In this document: piece by piece, positions 1 through 8,704 of the stretch
How the letters are laid out: every line of letters begins with the position of its first letter
Numbering within the stretch: the stretch's first letter is position 1
From: Halorhabdus utahensis DSM 12940
Lineage (GTDB): Archaea > Halobacteriota > Halobacteria > Halobacteriales > Haloarculaceae
Length of the DNA stretch: 64,000 nucleotides
Assembly: GCF_000023945.1 (NCBI RefSeq)
Contig: NC_013158.1
Span: forward strand, 2,666,001 to 2,730,000
Reading direction: 5' to 3'
Notes under the pieces: generated by a model
What the model saw: the letters and a program-made list of their open reading frames with translations, nothing else
The model's database searches: none
What the model was told of the DNA's origin: nothing
Translations under genes and position numbers: made by a program

Positions 1-515
1 TCGCCGGCGAGAACCTCCTCTGTATCGCCGGCGGGATCGGCCTCGCACCGCTGCGCTCGGTGATCAACTACGCCCTGGATCGCCCCGGAGAGTTCGGCGA
101 CCTGACGACGCTGTACGGCTGTACGGAGCCCGCCGAACAGCTGTTCCCGGACGAACTCGAATCGTGGGCCGCCTCCGACGTGATGGCGTACCGTGAGACC
201 GTCGACGAGGTACCCGACGGCCAGGCGTGGGACGGACCGACGGGCGTGATCACGTCGCTGATCCCGCCGCTCGATTTCGATCCTGAATCCACGGTTGCCC
301 TTGTCTGTGGCCCGCCCGTAATGTATCGGTTCGTCATCAAGGCCCTCCGGGAGAAGGGGCTTGCCGACGACCGAATCTACCTCTCGCTGGAGCGAAACAT
401 GCACTGTGGCCGCGGACTCTGTGGACACTGCCAACTCAACGAACTGTACGTCTGTCTCGACGGGCCGGTGTTTCACTATCCGACCGTCCGCGACAAGGAG
501 GAGGCCGAAGTATGA
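1..515 (+). CDS. Sulfhydrogenase-type [NiFe] hydrogenase gamma subunit (FAD/NAD(P)-binding), 5' truncated
   Basis: The frame is open from the window edge (first codon at position 3), so the N-terminal FAD-binding part is missing. The remaining part starts with the Gly-rich pyridine-nucleotide loop GGIGLAPLRS and ends in a Cys cluster (CGRGLCGHC, then YVC about eight residues later) expected to bind a [2Fe-2S] cluster, as in ferredoxin-NADP reductase-like gamma subunits of sulfhydrogenases and dihydroorotate dehydrogenase electron-transfer subunits. The stop overlaps the start of the small-subunit gene (ATGA), indicating translational coupling. In group 3b enzymes this subunit passes electrons between NAD(P)H and the hydrogenase module. 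A beta (4Fe-4S) subunit would be expected just upstream, outside the window. Confidence 0.88.
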   Translation, partial: AGENLLCIAGGIGLAPLRSVINYALDRPGEFGDLTTLYGCTEPAEQLFPDELESWAASDVMAYRETVDEVPDGQAWDGPTGVITSLIPPLDFDPESTVALVCGPPVMYRFVIKALREKGLADDRIYLSLERNMHCGRGLCGHCQLNELYVCLDGPVFHYPTVRDKEEAEV

Positions 516-1312
516 CGGGCGAGGACAAACCGCGTGTCGCCTTCTTCGATTTCACGGGCTGTGAGGGCGATCAGTTGCAGGTCATCAACCTCGAGGACCG
601 ACTGCTGGATCTCGTCGAGGTCGTCGAGGTCGTCAGTTTCCGCGAGGCGATGACCGAACACAGCGACGAGTACGAGATCGCCTTCGTCGAGGGTGGCGTC
701 GCGACGGCTCACGACGAGCGCCGGCTGACCGACATCCGTGACAACGCCGATGTCGTCGTCGCGCTGGGTTCCTGTGCTGCCTTCGGGGGCATCAACGCGC
801 TCCGGAATCACCAGGACTTCGAGACCGTCAAGGAGCGAGTGTACGGCGAGGATGCTGATTCGATCACGTCCTACCCGATCGCCCGGCCCATCGAGGATGT
901 CATCGAGGTCGAGTACGAGATCCCGGGCTGTCCGATCGATCGCGAGGAGTTCCTCGGTGCCGTCACCGCGCTGGTCAACGGTGCTGAACCGTCTATCCCC
1001 AACTATCCCGTCTGCCTGGAGTGCAAGTTCGCGGAGAACACCTGCGCGTTCGAGCGCGGCGAGACCTGCCTCGGACCGATCACGCGTGGTGGCTGTTCGG
1101 CGACCTGCGTCTCGGCGGGCACCCACTGCTGGGGCTGTCGGGGCATGGTCGACCATCCGAACGAGGACGCCTACACGGACGTTCTCGAAGCCAACGGGCT
1201 GACGACCGAGGAAGTGATCGAGGAGTATCAACTCTACTGGGGCTGGCAACGTGATCAGGTGGCAGTCGCTGACGGCGACTCCCAGCCCGTCGCCGACGGG
1301 GGTGAGCGATGA
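512..1312 (+). CDS. [NiFe] hydrogenase small subunit (delta, group 3b-like)
   Basis: 266 aa, cytoplasmic (no Tat signal), as usual for soluble group 3 hydrogenases. The N-terminus carries the proximal-cluster motif as TGCEGDQLQ, so Cys17 is followed by Asp20 where the family normally has a second Cys (CxxC). The other proximal ligands appear intact (GSCAAFGG near residue 88, IPGCP near 139). A Cys-rich C-terminal half (VCLECKF, CAFERGETC, GGCSATC, HCWGC) should hold the medial and distal clusters. ATGA overlaps on both sides link it to the gamma and large-subunit genes. It relays electrons between the Ni-Fe site of the large subunit and the flavin subunit. The Asp substitution is unusual and is discussed in the findings. 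Confidence 0.92.
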   Translation: MTGEDKPRVAFFDFTGCEGDQLQVINLEDRLLDLVEVVEVVSFREAMTEHSDEYEIAFVEGGVATAHDERRLTDIRDNADVVVALGSCAAFGGINALRNHQDFETVKERVYGEDADSITSYPIARPIEDVIEVEYEIPGCPIDREEFLGAVTALVNGAEPSIPNYPVCLECKFAENTCAFERGETCLGPITRGGCSATCVSAGTHCWGCRGMVDHPNEDAYTDVLEANGLTTEEVIEEYQLYWGWQRDQVAVADGDSQPVADGGER

Positions 1313-2628
1313 GTCACACGATCGACGTCGAGGGCGACCTCGTCACCCGCGTCGAGGGCCACGGCTCGATCGTGGTCAACGCCGAGGACGGCGAACTCGA
1401 CACCTGCGAGTGGCAGGTCGTCGAATCCCCGCGGTATTTCGAGTCGATGCTGGTCGGTCGCTCTTTCGAGGAGTCCCACCACGTCACCTCGCGGATCTGT
1501 GCCATCTGCTCGGTCAGCCACACCATCGCCTCGCTGCAGGCAACTGAGGCGGCCCTCGGGGTCTCCGTCTCCGAGCAGGACCGCCGGCTGCGAAAGCTCG
1601 CGCTCTACGGCGAGACGCTCCAGAGCCACGTCCTGCACCTGGGCTATCTCGCGTTGCCGGATCTGGTCGGCGAGAAATCCGTCCTGCCGCTTGCGGACAC
1701 GCACGAGGACGAACTGGAGACCGTCATTGATCTCCACCGGCTGGGCAACGAGTTGACCGAAGTCGTCACCGGCCGATCGGTCCACGCCCAGCGACTGGTT
1801 CCCGGCGGCATCTCGCAGCTTCCCGAGGAGAGCGAACTCCAAGCGCTGCTCGATCGGCTCGTCAACAGCTGGGACGCCGTCGCGGAACTCGCCGATCTGT
1901 TGGCCGTTCTGGCCGATGAATTCCCCGCCTTCGAACGGGAGACCGAGTATATCTCCCTGACTCATCCCGAGGAGTACGCTTTCGCCGAGGGCACGATCTA
2001 CTCTTCGGATGTCGGGGAGATCCCTGTTTCCGACTATCGGGACGTCGCCAACGAGTACGTCGTCGAGCACTCGACGGCGAAGTTCGCGCGGCACGAGCGC
2101 GAGTCGTACATGGTCGGCGCGCTGGCCCGCTTCAACAACAACGCCGACCAGCTTGCCCCGCGAGCGACGGAAATCGCCGATCGCTTCGGTCTGGACGCGC
2201 CCGTCCACAATCCGTATCTGAACAACGTCGCCCAACTTGTCGAGGTCGCCCACCTCCTCGGCGAGTCCGTCCGGCTGATCGAGGCGTTGCTGGACGATGG
2301 CCTCACCCCGCAGTCGAACTACCACGTCCCCGAGATCGACCCGACCGCGGGCCAGGGGATCGGGGCCATCGAGGTGCCCCGGGGCGTGCTCTTCCACGAG
2401 TACGCCTACGACGACACCGGCGAGGTGACCGAGGCCAACTGCGTCATCCCCACCAACCAGAACCACGGCAACATCCAGCGGGACATGGAGACGCTGGTGC
2501 CGACGATCGTCGACCACCCCGAGGACGAAATCAAGCACTCTCTGGAGATGCTCGTCCGGGCCTACGACCCCTGTATCTCCTGTTCGACGCACTATCTCGA
2601 CGTCGAGTTCGCCGGTGGCGAGGGATGA
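1309..2628 (+). CDS. [NiFe] hydrogenase large subunit (alpha, catalytic, group 3b-like)
   Basis: 439 aa, typical length for sulfhydrogenase alpha subunits. The two Cys pairs that hold the Ni-Fe site are present: RICAICSVSH near residue 62 and DPCISCSTH near residue 420. The first differs from the common RICGICP form at two positions. Eleven residues follow the C-terminal His, the peptide normally removed by a maturation endopeptidase, whose gene follows directly. The start overlaps the small-subunit stop by 4 nt. Expected role: reversible H2 oxidation/proton reduction, and in this group also reduction of sulfur or polysulfide, with NAD(P)H as the electron partner. The substrate assignment is from family knowledge, not from sequence alone. 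Confidence 0.93.
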   Translation: MSHTIDVEGDLVTRVEGHGSIVVNAEDGELDTCEWQVVESPRYFESMLVGRSFEESHHVTSRICAICSVSHTIASLQATEAALGVSVSEQDRRLRKLALYGETLQSHVLHLGYLALPDLVGEKSVLPLADTHEDELETVIDLHRLGNELTEVVTGRSVHAQRLVPGGISQLPEESELQALLDRLVNSWDAVAELADLLAVLADEFPAFERETEYISLTHPEEYAFAEGTIYSSDVGEIPVSDYRDVANEYVVEHSTAKFARHERESYMVGALARFNNNADQLAPRATEIADRFGLDAPVHNPYLNNVAQLVEVAHLLGESVRLIEALLDDGLTPQSNYHVPEIDPTAGQGIGAIEVPRGVLFHEYAYDDTGEVTEANCVIPTNQNHGNIQRDMETLVPTIVDHPEDEIKHSLEMLVRAYDPCISCSTHYLDVEFAGGEG

Positions 2629-2662
2629 CCGGTATCGCGAACCCGACTCGTGGAAATCACGC

Positions 2663-3115
2663 ATGACCGCCGATCGCGCCATCGTCGCACTCGGCAATCC
2701 CTATCGTCGGGACGACGGGATCGGGCCCGCGCTGGTTGATCGGCTCCGCGAGGAGGGACTGCCGTCGGTGGACTGTCTCGACCTCGGCGACGCGGGCTTC
2801 GATCTGGTACACGTCGTCGCCGATTACGACGCCGTCGTGATCGTCGACGCGGTAGATTTCGGCGGTGATCCGGGTGAGATTGTGGTGTTCGATCCGGCTG
2901 ACCCTGCGACGGCACCCGACCGACGGGGCACCCACGGCACTGATCCGTTCGAACTTCTGGATGTGGCGACACGGCTGTCGGATTCGACGACTCCGATCCG
3001 CGTTGTCGGTGTCCAGCCCGCCGAGACTGGATACGGTGACGAACTGAGCCCGCCGGTTGCCGAGTCACTGTCTGCCGGGTGCCGGACGCTTTCGGAGACT
3101 GTCCGATCGCTGTAG
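2663..3115 (+). CDS. Hydrogenase maturation protease (HycI/HybD family)
   Basis: About 150 aa from the ATG at 2663. A GTG at 2615 is in frame but would add 16 non-conserved residues and overlap the large-subunit gene. The family signature begins immediately after this ATG: ALGNPYRRDDGIGPAL, whose acidic residue is a Ni-sensing ligand. IVDAVDFGGDPG and a His in the GTHGTDPF stretch supply the other two expected metal ligands. The enzyme clips the C-terminal peptide of the large subunit after Ni insertion. It is the last gene of the hydrogenase operon visible here, and about 90 bp of AT-richer sequence separates it from the next gene. Confidence 0.9.
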   Translation: MTADRAIVALGNPYRRDDGIGPALVDRLREEGLPSVDCLDLGDAGFDLVHVVADYDAVVIVDAVDFGGDPGEIVVFDPADPATAPDRRGTHGTDPFELLDVATRLSDSTTPIRVVGVQPAETGYGDELSPPVAESLSAGCRTLSETVRSL

Positions 3116-3203
3116 GCCCATCGGACTGTCCCGATTGATGCTCGTTTCCCGTGGTACGTCATGTGTATCCAAACCAAGATTTGATTATCCCTCCCGACGA
3201 AGT

Positions 3204-4358
3204 ATGACTGGTACGATGGATATTGCTGATATAGCCACCCGCGACTACATCGAGGTCGACGCGGACGAACGTCTGGGCAAAGTCCGATCGATCTTCGAGC
3301 GCGAAAATCCCAAAGGAATCATCGTCACGGAAGGGGGTGAGTACGCCGGCGTCATCACGCAAAAGGAGCTGGTCCAGTCCCACGTCGAGGACCAGGCCAA
3401 GGCCCGCGCGCTGATGCAACACGCGCCGAAGATCAAGCGGACGGGCGACGTCCGTGAGACGGCACGTGTGCTGGTCGAGAGCGGGACCAAGGTCGCCCCG
3501 GTGTTCGAGGCCAACAAGCTCTGGGGGGTCATCACCGACGACGACATTCTCTCGGCCGTCATCGACAACCTCGACGCCCTCACTGTCGAGCAGATCTTCA
3601 CCGGCGACGTCGTCACTGCCACCGAAGACACCGAGGTCGGCCAGGTGATCAACAAGCTTCGCGAGCACGGGATCTCCCGGGTTCCTGTCCTGAACGACGA
3701 CGGGAAGCTGACGGGGATGGTGACCCGTCACGACATCGTCGACGTCGTCGTCCGGGACATGGACAAGGCGACGACCGGCGAGCGCGCCGGCGACGTCGAT
3801 CGGGTCCTCGATCTGCCCGTCTACGACGTGATGAGCAGCCCCGTCGCGACGACGACCATCGACGAGTCGGTCGAGGACGCCGTCCGCCGGATGCTCGAGA
3901 ACGACTACGCCGGCCTCGTCGTGACGCCGGAACGCGACGACTCGCTTGTCGCCGGTATCATCACGAAGACGGATGTCCTCCGTGCGCTGTCGTTCACCGA
4001 GGAGGAACACATGGACGTCCAGATCACGAACATCAATCTCCTGGATACCCTCTCCCGCCAGGACGTCCGCGTCGGGATCGAGGACGTCGCCGACAAGTAC
4101 CAGGCGATGCAGGTTCAACACGCCCACGTCCGCTTTCAGGAACACAAGGAGAAACTCCGTGGGACGCCGCTGATCAACTGCCAGATCCGCCTCCGGACCA
4201 ACAAGGGCCAGGTCGCGGGCACCGGTGAGGGCTACGGCTCGAAGACCGCCTTCAACGTCGCTCTCGACAAACTCCAGCGCAACGTCCTCGAACGCAAGGG
4301 CGTCCGTAGCGACGAAGAGTACCGGGGGCAACTCCTCCGGAAACTCGGCGAGCTGTAA
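3204..4358 (+). CDS. Four-CBS-domain protein with C-terminal ribosome-hibernation (HPF/S30AE)-like region
   Basis: About 384 aa from ATG 3204 (a second ATG at 3216 is possible); an upstream in-frame extension to 3057 is not protein-like. Four consecutive CBS modules are visible: IATRDYIEVDADERL, GDVRETARVLVESG, VTATEDTEVGQVINKL and PVATTTIDESVEDAV, each followed by a typical (G/A)xxVxP or GLVV strand. CBS pairs usually bind AMP, ATP or SAM. The last ~95 residues (VQVRFQEHKE-like start, then INCQIRLRTNKG and KTAFNVALDKLQRNV) resemble the beta-alpha unit of ribosome hibernation factors, so energy-state control of ribosomes is a plausible inference. It stands alone, followed by a convergent exporter gene. 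Confidence 0.8.
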   Translation: MTGTMDIADIATRDYIEVDADERLGKVRSIFERENPKGIIVTEGGEYAGVITQKELVQSHVEDQAKARALMQHAPKIKRTGDVRETARVLVESGTKVAPVFEANKLWGVITDDDILSAVIDNLDALTVEQIFTGDVVTATEDTEVGQVINKLREHGISRVPVLNDDGKLTGMVTRHDIVDVVVRDMDKATTGERAGDVDRVLDLPVYDVMSSPVATTTIDESVEDAVRRMLENDYAGLVVTPERDDSLVAGIITKTDVLRALSFTEEEHMDVQITNINLLDTLSRQDVRVGIEDVADKYQAMQVQHAHVRFQEHKEKLRGTPLINCQIRLRTNKGQVAGTGEGYGSKTAFNVALDKLQRNVLERKGVRSDEEYRGQLLRKLGEL

Positions 4359-4418
4359 TCGTCGACACCGGTTTTCCGATTTTGCTGTGCGGGAGTGATC
4401 CTGTGGATTGGCTCTCAG

Positions 4419-7001
4419 TCAGTCCTGCGTGGCCGAAACACCGGTCTGGGTTCGGTCACCGACCGTCACGGATGCCGCGGCGTGACGGTCCCAGAGCACG
4501 AGGAGGCTAGGCAACACCAGCAGGCTGACCAGAAATGCCGTCACCAGGGCGACCACGACGATCGACCCGAAACTCACGAGCTGTGGGTGTGGGACCAGTG
4601 TCAACGTCGCGAACGCGCCCGCCGTGGTGAGCGTGCTCCCGACCAGTGCGCCGCCAGTCCCCGTCACGGCCGCCCGGAGAGCCGGGATCGTTGGCGTTCC
4701 GGCACGGCGTTCATCGGCGAAGCGGTCACCGATGTGGATGTTGTAGTCGATCCCGACACCGACGACCAGACTCATCAGCAGGGCCGTCAGTAGCGTCAGT
4801 GGAATCTCCAGCAGATACATCGTGCCGATCACGCTCCCGACGACCAGGGCAATCGGGACTGCAACGACTGCCCCGAGTGTCGCGCTGCCGTGCATGGCCC
4901 TGAACACACCCATGGTCGTGAGGAGAATCGCCGCCAGCGCGAGCACCATCGTCAGGAGGATCCCCGCGACGAGGTCGGCGACAACCGCCTGATTCACTGA
5001 GAACGGGCCGGCAAGCGTGGCCGTCCGGTCGCTTCCGTCGACCATCGCCGCTGCGGCGGTTTCCATTTCCGTGACAGCCGTGTCCTGGGTCTCCCAGCCG
5101 GCGTCGATCGAGACGGTGACGAGTGCCGACCGGTACTCGCCGTCGGTGCGCTCGAGGACCCGACTCGCCAGATCACTGTCGGCCGCGTACAGAGCGTCGT
5201 AGAGGCGCGCGACGTTTCGGTCGGGGATCCCGTCGCCGTCACTGTCCGCGCGGTCGACCATCGCAGCGACGGTCGCGTTCCGGTCGGCGACCCTTCGCAG
5301 GGCTGACAGTGGTGATTCGACGCCGCCGGCATCGGCCTGGACGAGCAGCGACGCGGATTCGAGGTGATCGATGCCGTCGGCAATCCCGGCAAGCGTTCCG
5401 CCCCCGGTGACGTCTCCGTCCAGGAGAATTTGGGTCCGCGTCGCGTCCGCGGCACTCGCCGGCCGGTAGGTTTCCTCGACGTGGTCAGCCCGATCGTAGT
5501 ACGCATGCCGGTCCCAGCCGATCGGGTCGGGCAGGTTCTGCTTCCAGTCGGCGACCTCGCCGTCACCCTGCTGGAAGCTCTCCTGATCGAGTGCGAACCA
5601 CGCTCCGCCGCCCGCGGCCCCGAGCAGGACGGCAACGATCACGACTACTGGGGCCGCTCGCCTGGCGAGCGTGACTGTCCGTTCGAGTGCCGGACGGAGA
5701 TACCGGCCGTGTCCCAGTGGGGCCTTCCGCCGGTCGAACCCGACACGTTCGAGCAGGCCGTCGATGCTGATCTTCAGGGCGGGGACGACCGTCACGAACA
5801 GCAACAGGGCCGAGGCTACGCCGAGCGTGATGGCGATCCCCAGGTTGCGGATCATCGGTAGCGGGTTCGCCAGGTTCGCCAGGAAGCCGATGGCCGCGGT
5901 GACCGTCACCAGGACGAGTGCTGTCGCGACCAGCCGGACGCCGCGGTTCATCGACGGGCGAATGCCCGCGTCTTCCCCTCGGCGGGTCGCATCCGCTTCC
6001 CGCTCGTCGGTTCGAGGCGCTCGGTCCGCTCCCGCCGCGCGCTGTTCCCGGTACCGGTTGAACACGTGAAAGCCGAAGTCGATGCTCAGCCCCGTTATCA
6101 GCACGACCGGGGCGATGATGACCACGCCCGCGCTGACGCCGAGCCACCCCAGCAGGCCGAACATCCAGGCGACCGAGAGGACGACCCCGGTCATCCCGAC
6201 GATGACGTCGACGAGATCACGATAGGCGAACGCGAGAATCGCGACGATCAACAGCAACGCAAGCGGGAGGACGAGTTCGACCATCTCGCCCGTGAAGTGA
6301 CTGTTGGCCGCTTCCATCGCCGGCCCACCGAGCGTGAAATAGCCCGACGCGTCACGGTCGTTGGCCGTCTCGAAAATCGCGTTCCGTGCGTCCTCGTAGA
6401 CGTCTTGGTCGACGCCGGTATCGAGTGCGATCAGTAGCCGTCGATCCGTGGCACTGGTTTCCCCCGCAAAATCCGCCGGGAGCAGGCGACCCGCTCGCGG
6501 GTTGTCGGTGACTGTCTCCCTGAGGAGCGTCCGGATCTCCTGCTCGCTGGCCGACTTTACGGCAGCGAGTTGTTCCTCAAGGGAGGCCGCCCGATCGCCC
6601 GCCGCGCGTGTCGCGACCAGATTGGCGATCCCGGTCATCCCATCGGGGTGAAGTGCACGCCCGACGGCGTCGTCCTCGCGCAGTGTTTGCTGGAACTCGA
6701 GTTCCGCTCGCAGCGCCGGTTTCGAGAGGACGTTCCCGTCGGGCTGGTGGACGTACACTGTCGCGAGGGTCCGATTCGACTGGGAGTGCTCGTCGGCGCG
6801 ATAGACATCCTCGATGTGCTGGGACGCCTGGACGCGATCAAGGTGCTCGAAGTCCGCGGCGGTCCCGCCCGCCTGACTCCCTGTATTCAACTGGGGAATG
6901 CCGGCGAGGACAACGCCCGTCAAGAGCACCATCACCAGCAGTGTGATGCGGTTGTGTTCGGTGACAAAATCAATACAACGTCTGAGGGGCCTTGTTCTCA
7001 T
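4419..7001 (-). CDS. RND/MMPL-superfamily exporter (HAE3/Patched-like)
   Basis: 860 aa with the duplicated RND layout: one TM helix near the N-terminus, a large extracytoplasmic loop, five to six TM helices, then the same pattern again. The first half contains the conserved GLSIDFGFHVFNRYRE segment and the second half GVGIDYNIHIGDRF; both are sterol-sensing/MMPL-type TM4 motifs with the proton-relay Asp. Loop 2 carries the DSDGDGIPDRNVARLYDAL stretch found in archaeal members. Substrates of archaeal HAE3 proteins are unknown; lipid or hydrophobic export is the usual suggestion. No membrane-fusion partner is adjacent, in keeping with a single-membrane organism. Confidence 0.9.
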   Translation of the reverse strand: MRTRPLRRCIDFVTEHNRITLLVMVLLTGVVLAGIPQLNTGSQAGGTAADFEHLDRVQASQHIEDVYRADEHSQSNRTLATVYVHQPDGNVLSKPALRAELEFQQTLREDDAVGRALHPDGMTGIANLVATRAAGDRAASLEEQLAAVKSASEQEIRTLLRETVTDNPRAGRLLPADFAGETSATDRRLLIALDTGVDQDVYEDARNAIFETANDRDASGYFTLGGPAMEAANSHFTGEMVELVLPLALLLIVAILAFAYRDLVDVIVGMTGVVLSVAWMFGLLGWLGVSAGVVIIAPVVLITGLSIDFGFHVFNRYREQRAAGADRAPRTDEREADATRRGEDAGIRPSMNRGVRLVATALVLVTVTAAIGFLANLANPLPMIRNLGIAITLGVASALLLFVTVVPALKISIDGLLERVGFDRRKAPLGHGRYLRPALERTVTLARRAAPVVVIVAVLLGAAGGGAWFALDQESFQQGDGEVADWKQNLPDPIGWDRHAYYDRADHVEETYRPASAADATRTQILLDGDVTGGGTLAGIADGIDHLESASLLVQADAGGVESPLSALRRVADRNATVAAMVDRADSDGDGIPDRNVARLYDALYAADSDLASRVLERTDGEYRSALVTVSIDAGWETQDTAVTEMETAAAAMVDGSDRTATLAGPFSVNQAVVADLVAGILLTMVLALAAILLTTMGVFRAMHGSATLGAVVAVPIALVVGSVIGTMYLLEIPLTLLTALLMSLVVGVGIDYNIHIGDRFADERRAGTPTIPALRAAVTGTGGALVGSTLTTAGAFATLTLVPHPQLVSFGSIVVVALVTAFLVSLLVLPSLLVLWDRHAAASVTVGDRTQTGVSATQD

Positions 7002-7028
7002 GCTTACTCAGGGATTGCCACAGCAATA

Positions 7029-7037
7029 CCGTATAAG
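7029..7037 (-). promoter_or_regulatory. TATA-like element of the exporter gene
   Basis: On the minus strand the sequence reads CTTATACGG, about 28-36 nt before the exporter start codon at 7001. This is the normal position for a haloarchaeal TATA box with a short leader. Confidence 0.45.
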
Positions 7038-7103
7038 CGGACCCAGAGTTGTCTCCGGCTCATCTCTGCGAAGGATTTAAGTACTCGATTCGGTTGACGC
7101 CGG

Positions 7104-7859
7104 TCAATTTTTGGCCGCGGTCAACGTCTCGACCAGCGAATAGCCGTCGTCGAGCAGTCGTTGTGTAAGCCATCCGGCCAGCCGGGCCAGGCCGTTGACG
7201 ACGTTGAGGCCGAGCAGTGTGATACCCACGCCGATCATGGATACGAACAACGCACCTGGGAGCGTCTGGATCCGCCAGTAATCGAGCGAGAGGACGGTCT
7301 CGAATCCGATGAGGAGTTTGTTCCAGCCGACGTAGATCGCGGGGTGGATCTCGACCGGACGGTCGGTGATCACGCCGACGTAGACGCCGGGCTCGCCGAA
7401 GTACAGGGGCGCAAACACCAGGCTGATGCCCGTCGTCAAGGTTGTGAACACGACGACGACTGTGAGCACGCCAAACACGAACTTCGCCGGGAGATACACG
7501 AGCGGCGTATAGGTCCGGAGATCCGTCACGGCGGAGACGAGCTTTTCCCGACTGGAATCTCCCTCCAGCGTCGATCGTGTCTCGAACTCATGCCCGAGGA
7601 GGCGGGTCGCGAGCCACCGTTCCCAGCCGGCCAGCAACGTCCCGACAACGACGAGCGTCGCCAGGATCGGGATGCCGACGACGACGATAGACAGGCCGAC
7701 GCCCAGCGCCAGCCCGACCACCACAACCACCAAGTACGCGATCCCGAGCGGAAACGCGAGTCCCAGGTACAGGAGATTGCGATAGGTCTGGCGGCGAAAC
7801 GGGGCTCCGAGAAAGCCACGGAATCGAGACCGACTGTTCACCGACGTCACCCATGCCAT
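7104..7859 (-). CDS. Multi-TM putative sensor-domain protein
   Basis: 251 aa. After a basic N-terminus two long hydrophobic helices (residues about 29-80) are followed by a soluble stretch, another helix pair around 125-150, a GEPGVYVG region and a C-terminal helix. The pattern and the N-terminal RQTYRNLLYLGLAFPLGI motif match the archaeal/actinobacterial putative sensor domain (PF13796-like) that elsewhere precedes histidine kinases. Here no kinase domain is attached and no kinase gene is adjacent. A sensory or regulatory membrane role is therefore inference. A second ATG lies five nt upstream in another frame and is not used. Confidence 0.65.
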   Translation of the reverse strand: MAWVTSVNSRSRFRGFLGAPFRRQTYRNLLYLGLAFPLGIAYLVVVVVGLALGVGLSIVVVGIPILATLVVVGTLLAGWERWLATRLLGHEFETRSTLEGDSSREKLVSAVTDLRTYTPLVYLPAKFVFGVLTVVVVFTTLTTGISLVFAPLYFGEPGVYVGVITDRPVEIHPAIYVGWNKLLIGFETVLSLDYWRIQTLPGALFVSMIGVGITLLGLNVVNGLARLAGWLTQRLLDDGYSLVETLTAAKN

Positions 7860-7885
7860 CGATGTATGGGGGTGCCCGGCAACAG

Positions 7886-7895
7886 CGTATAAAGG
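7886..7895 (-). promoter_or_regulatory. TATA box of the sensor-domain gene
   Basis: Minus-strand CCTTTATACG lies 27-36 nt before the start codon at 7859, a good match to the haloarchaeal TTTATA box at leaderless or short-leader spacing. Confidence 0.5.
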
Positions 7896-8021
7896 TTCTG
7901 GGAGAGTTGGCGAGTGTCCAACCGATCAGGACAACCTTGTCGAGGGCATCCGAAGCACTACTGAAGCGGCGTGTATCCGCAAAGGGATCCATGGAACTAT
8001 GACGTGCGGGCTACCACCAGC

Positions 8022-8369
8022 ATGACGATGGATGACGGGGATCCGAAGGCGATCGTCGACCTGGTCAGCGACGGCTACGGCTGGCGGATCCTCGTCGAGA
8101 CGCGAAACGAGTATAAGTCCGCCCAGACGCTCAGCGACAGCTGTGACGCCGATCCCTCGACGATCTACCGACGGATCGAGCGCCTTTCGGAGGCTGACCT
8201 GCTTGAGGTCCAGCAGCAACTCGACCCCGATGGGCATCACTACAAGGCCTACCGGGCGAACTTAGACGCGCTTCACATTCGTCTGGAGGACGAGGGCTTC
8301 ACCGTCGAAGTCGACCGCCGTGAACCGCCCGCCGATCGCTTCACCCGGCTCTACGAGGGATTCAAATGA
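8022..8369 (+). CDS. Winged-helix transcriptional regulator (ArsR-like)
   Basis: 115 aa from ATG 8022 (ATG 8028 and an upstream GTG 7971 are alternatives). The helix-turn-helix core SAQTLSDSCDADPSTIYRRI, followed by the wing LEVQQQLDPDGHHYKAYRA, is the usual haloarchaeal single-domain winged helix. The C-terminal part (LEDEGFTVEVDR) is conserved in similar regulators. The stop overlaps the next gene by 4 nt, and the two downstream membrane proteins are also coupled, so this regulator probably controls or senses through its own small operon. No ligand residues (Cys clusters) are visible. Confidence 0.8.
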   Translation: MTMDDGDPKAIVDLVSDGYGWRILVETRNEYKSAQTLSDSCDADPSTIYRRIERLSEADLLEVQQQLDPDGHHYKAYRANLDALHIRLEDEGFTVEVDRREPPADRFTRLYEGFK

Positions 8370-8704
8370 CGACAGCGACGCCACTCCCCGCGTTCCCGTT
8401 CCAGACAACGGCCACCGGCGGATCCGCGACCGTTGTCGTGCTCGCGCTGGGGGCACTTTTGCTCGCGACGGTGCTGTCTCTCGTCGTCGCCCTCCGACTC
8501 TACCGGGGGTATCGGGCCGGCGGCAATCGCGACATGTTGGTGTTACTGATCGGCCTTGTCATGCTGACGACGGCACCGATCCTCCTCAGGCTCGTACTGA
8601 CGAACGTCACCGAGACAGCTACGATCACGCGTGAGATCGTTGCGAGCGCGAGTCAGCTGCTCGGACTGCTTGTCATCCTGGAGGTGATCTATGTCCGTCG
8701 TTGA
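8366..8704 (+). CDS. Small membrane protein of the regulator operon
   Basis: 112 aa with three hydrophobic helices (about residues 20-45, 57-75 and 88-108). It starts in ATGA overlap with the regulator gene and overlaps the next gene by 14 nt. This haloarchaeal family is recurrently found behind a winged-helix regulator; its function is not known. The RLYRGYRAGGNRD loop is basic and would face the cytoplasm. The protein may form a membrane complex with the product of the next gene, which has the same size class and topology; this is inferred from the overlap only. Confidence 0.75.
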   Translation: MTTATPLPAFPFQTTATGGSATVVVLALGALLLATVLSLVVALRLYRGYRAGGNRDMLVLLIGLVMLTTAPILLRLVLTNVTETATITREIVASASQLLGLLVILEVIYVRR

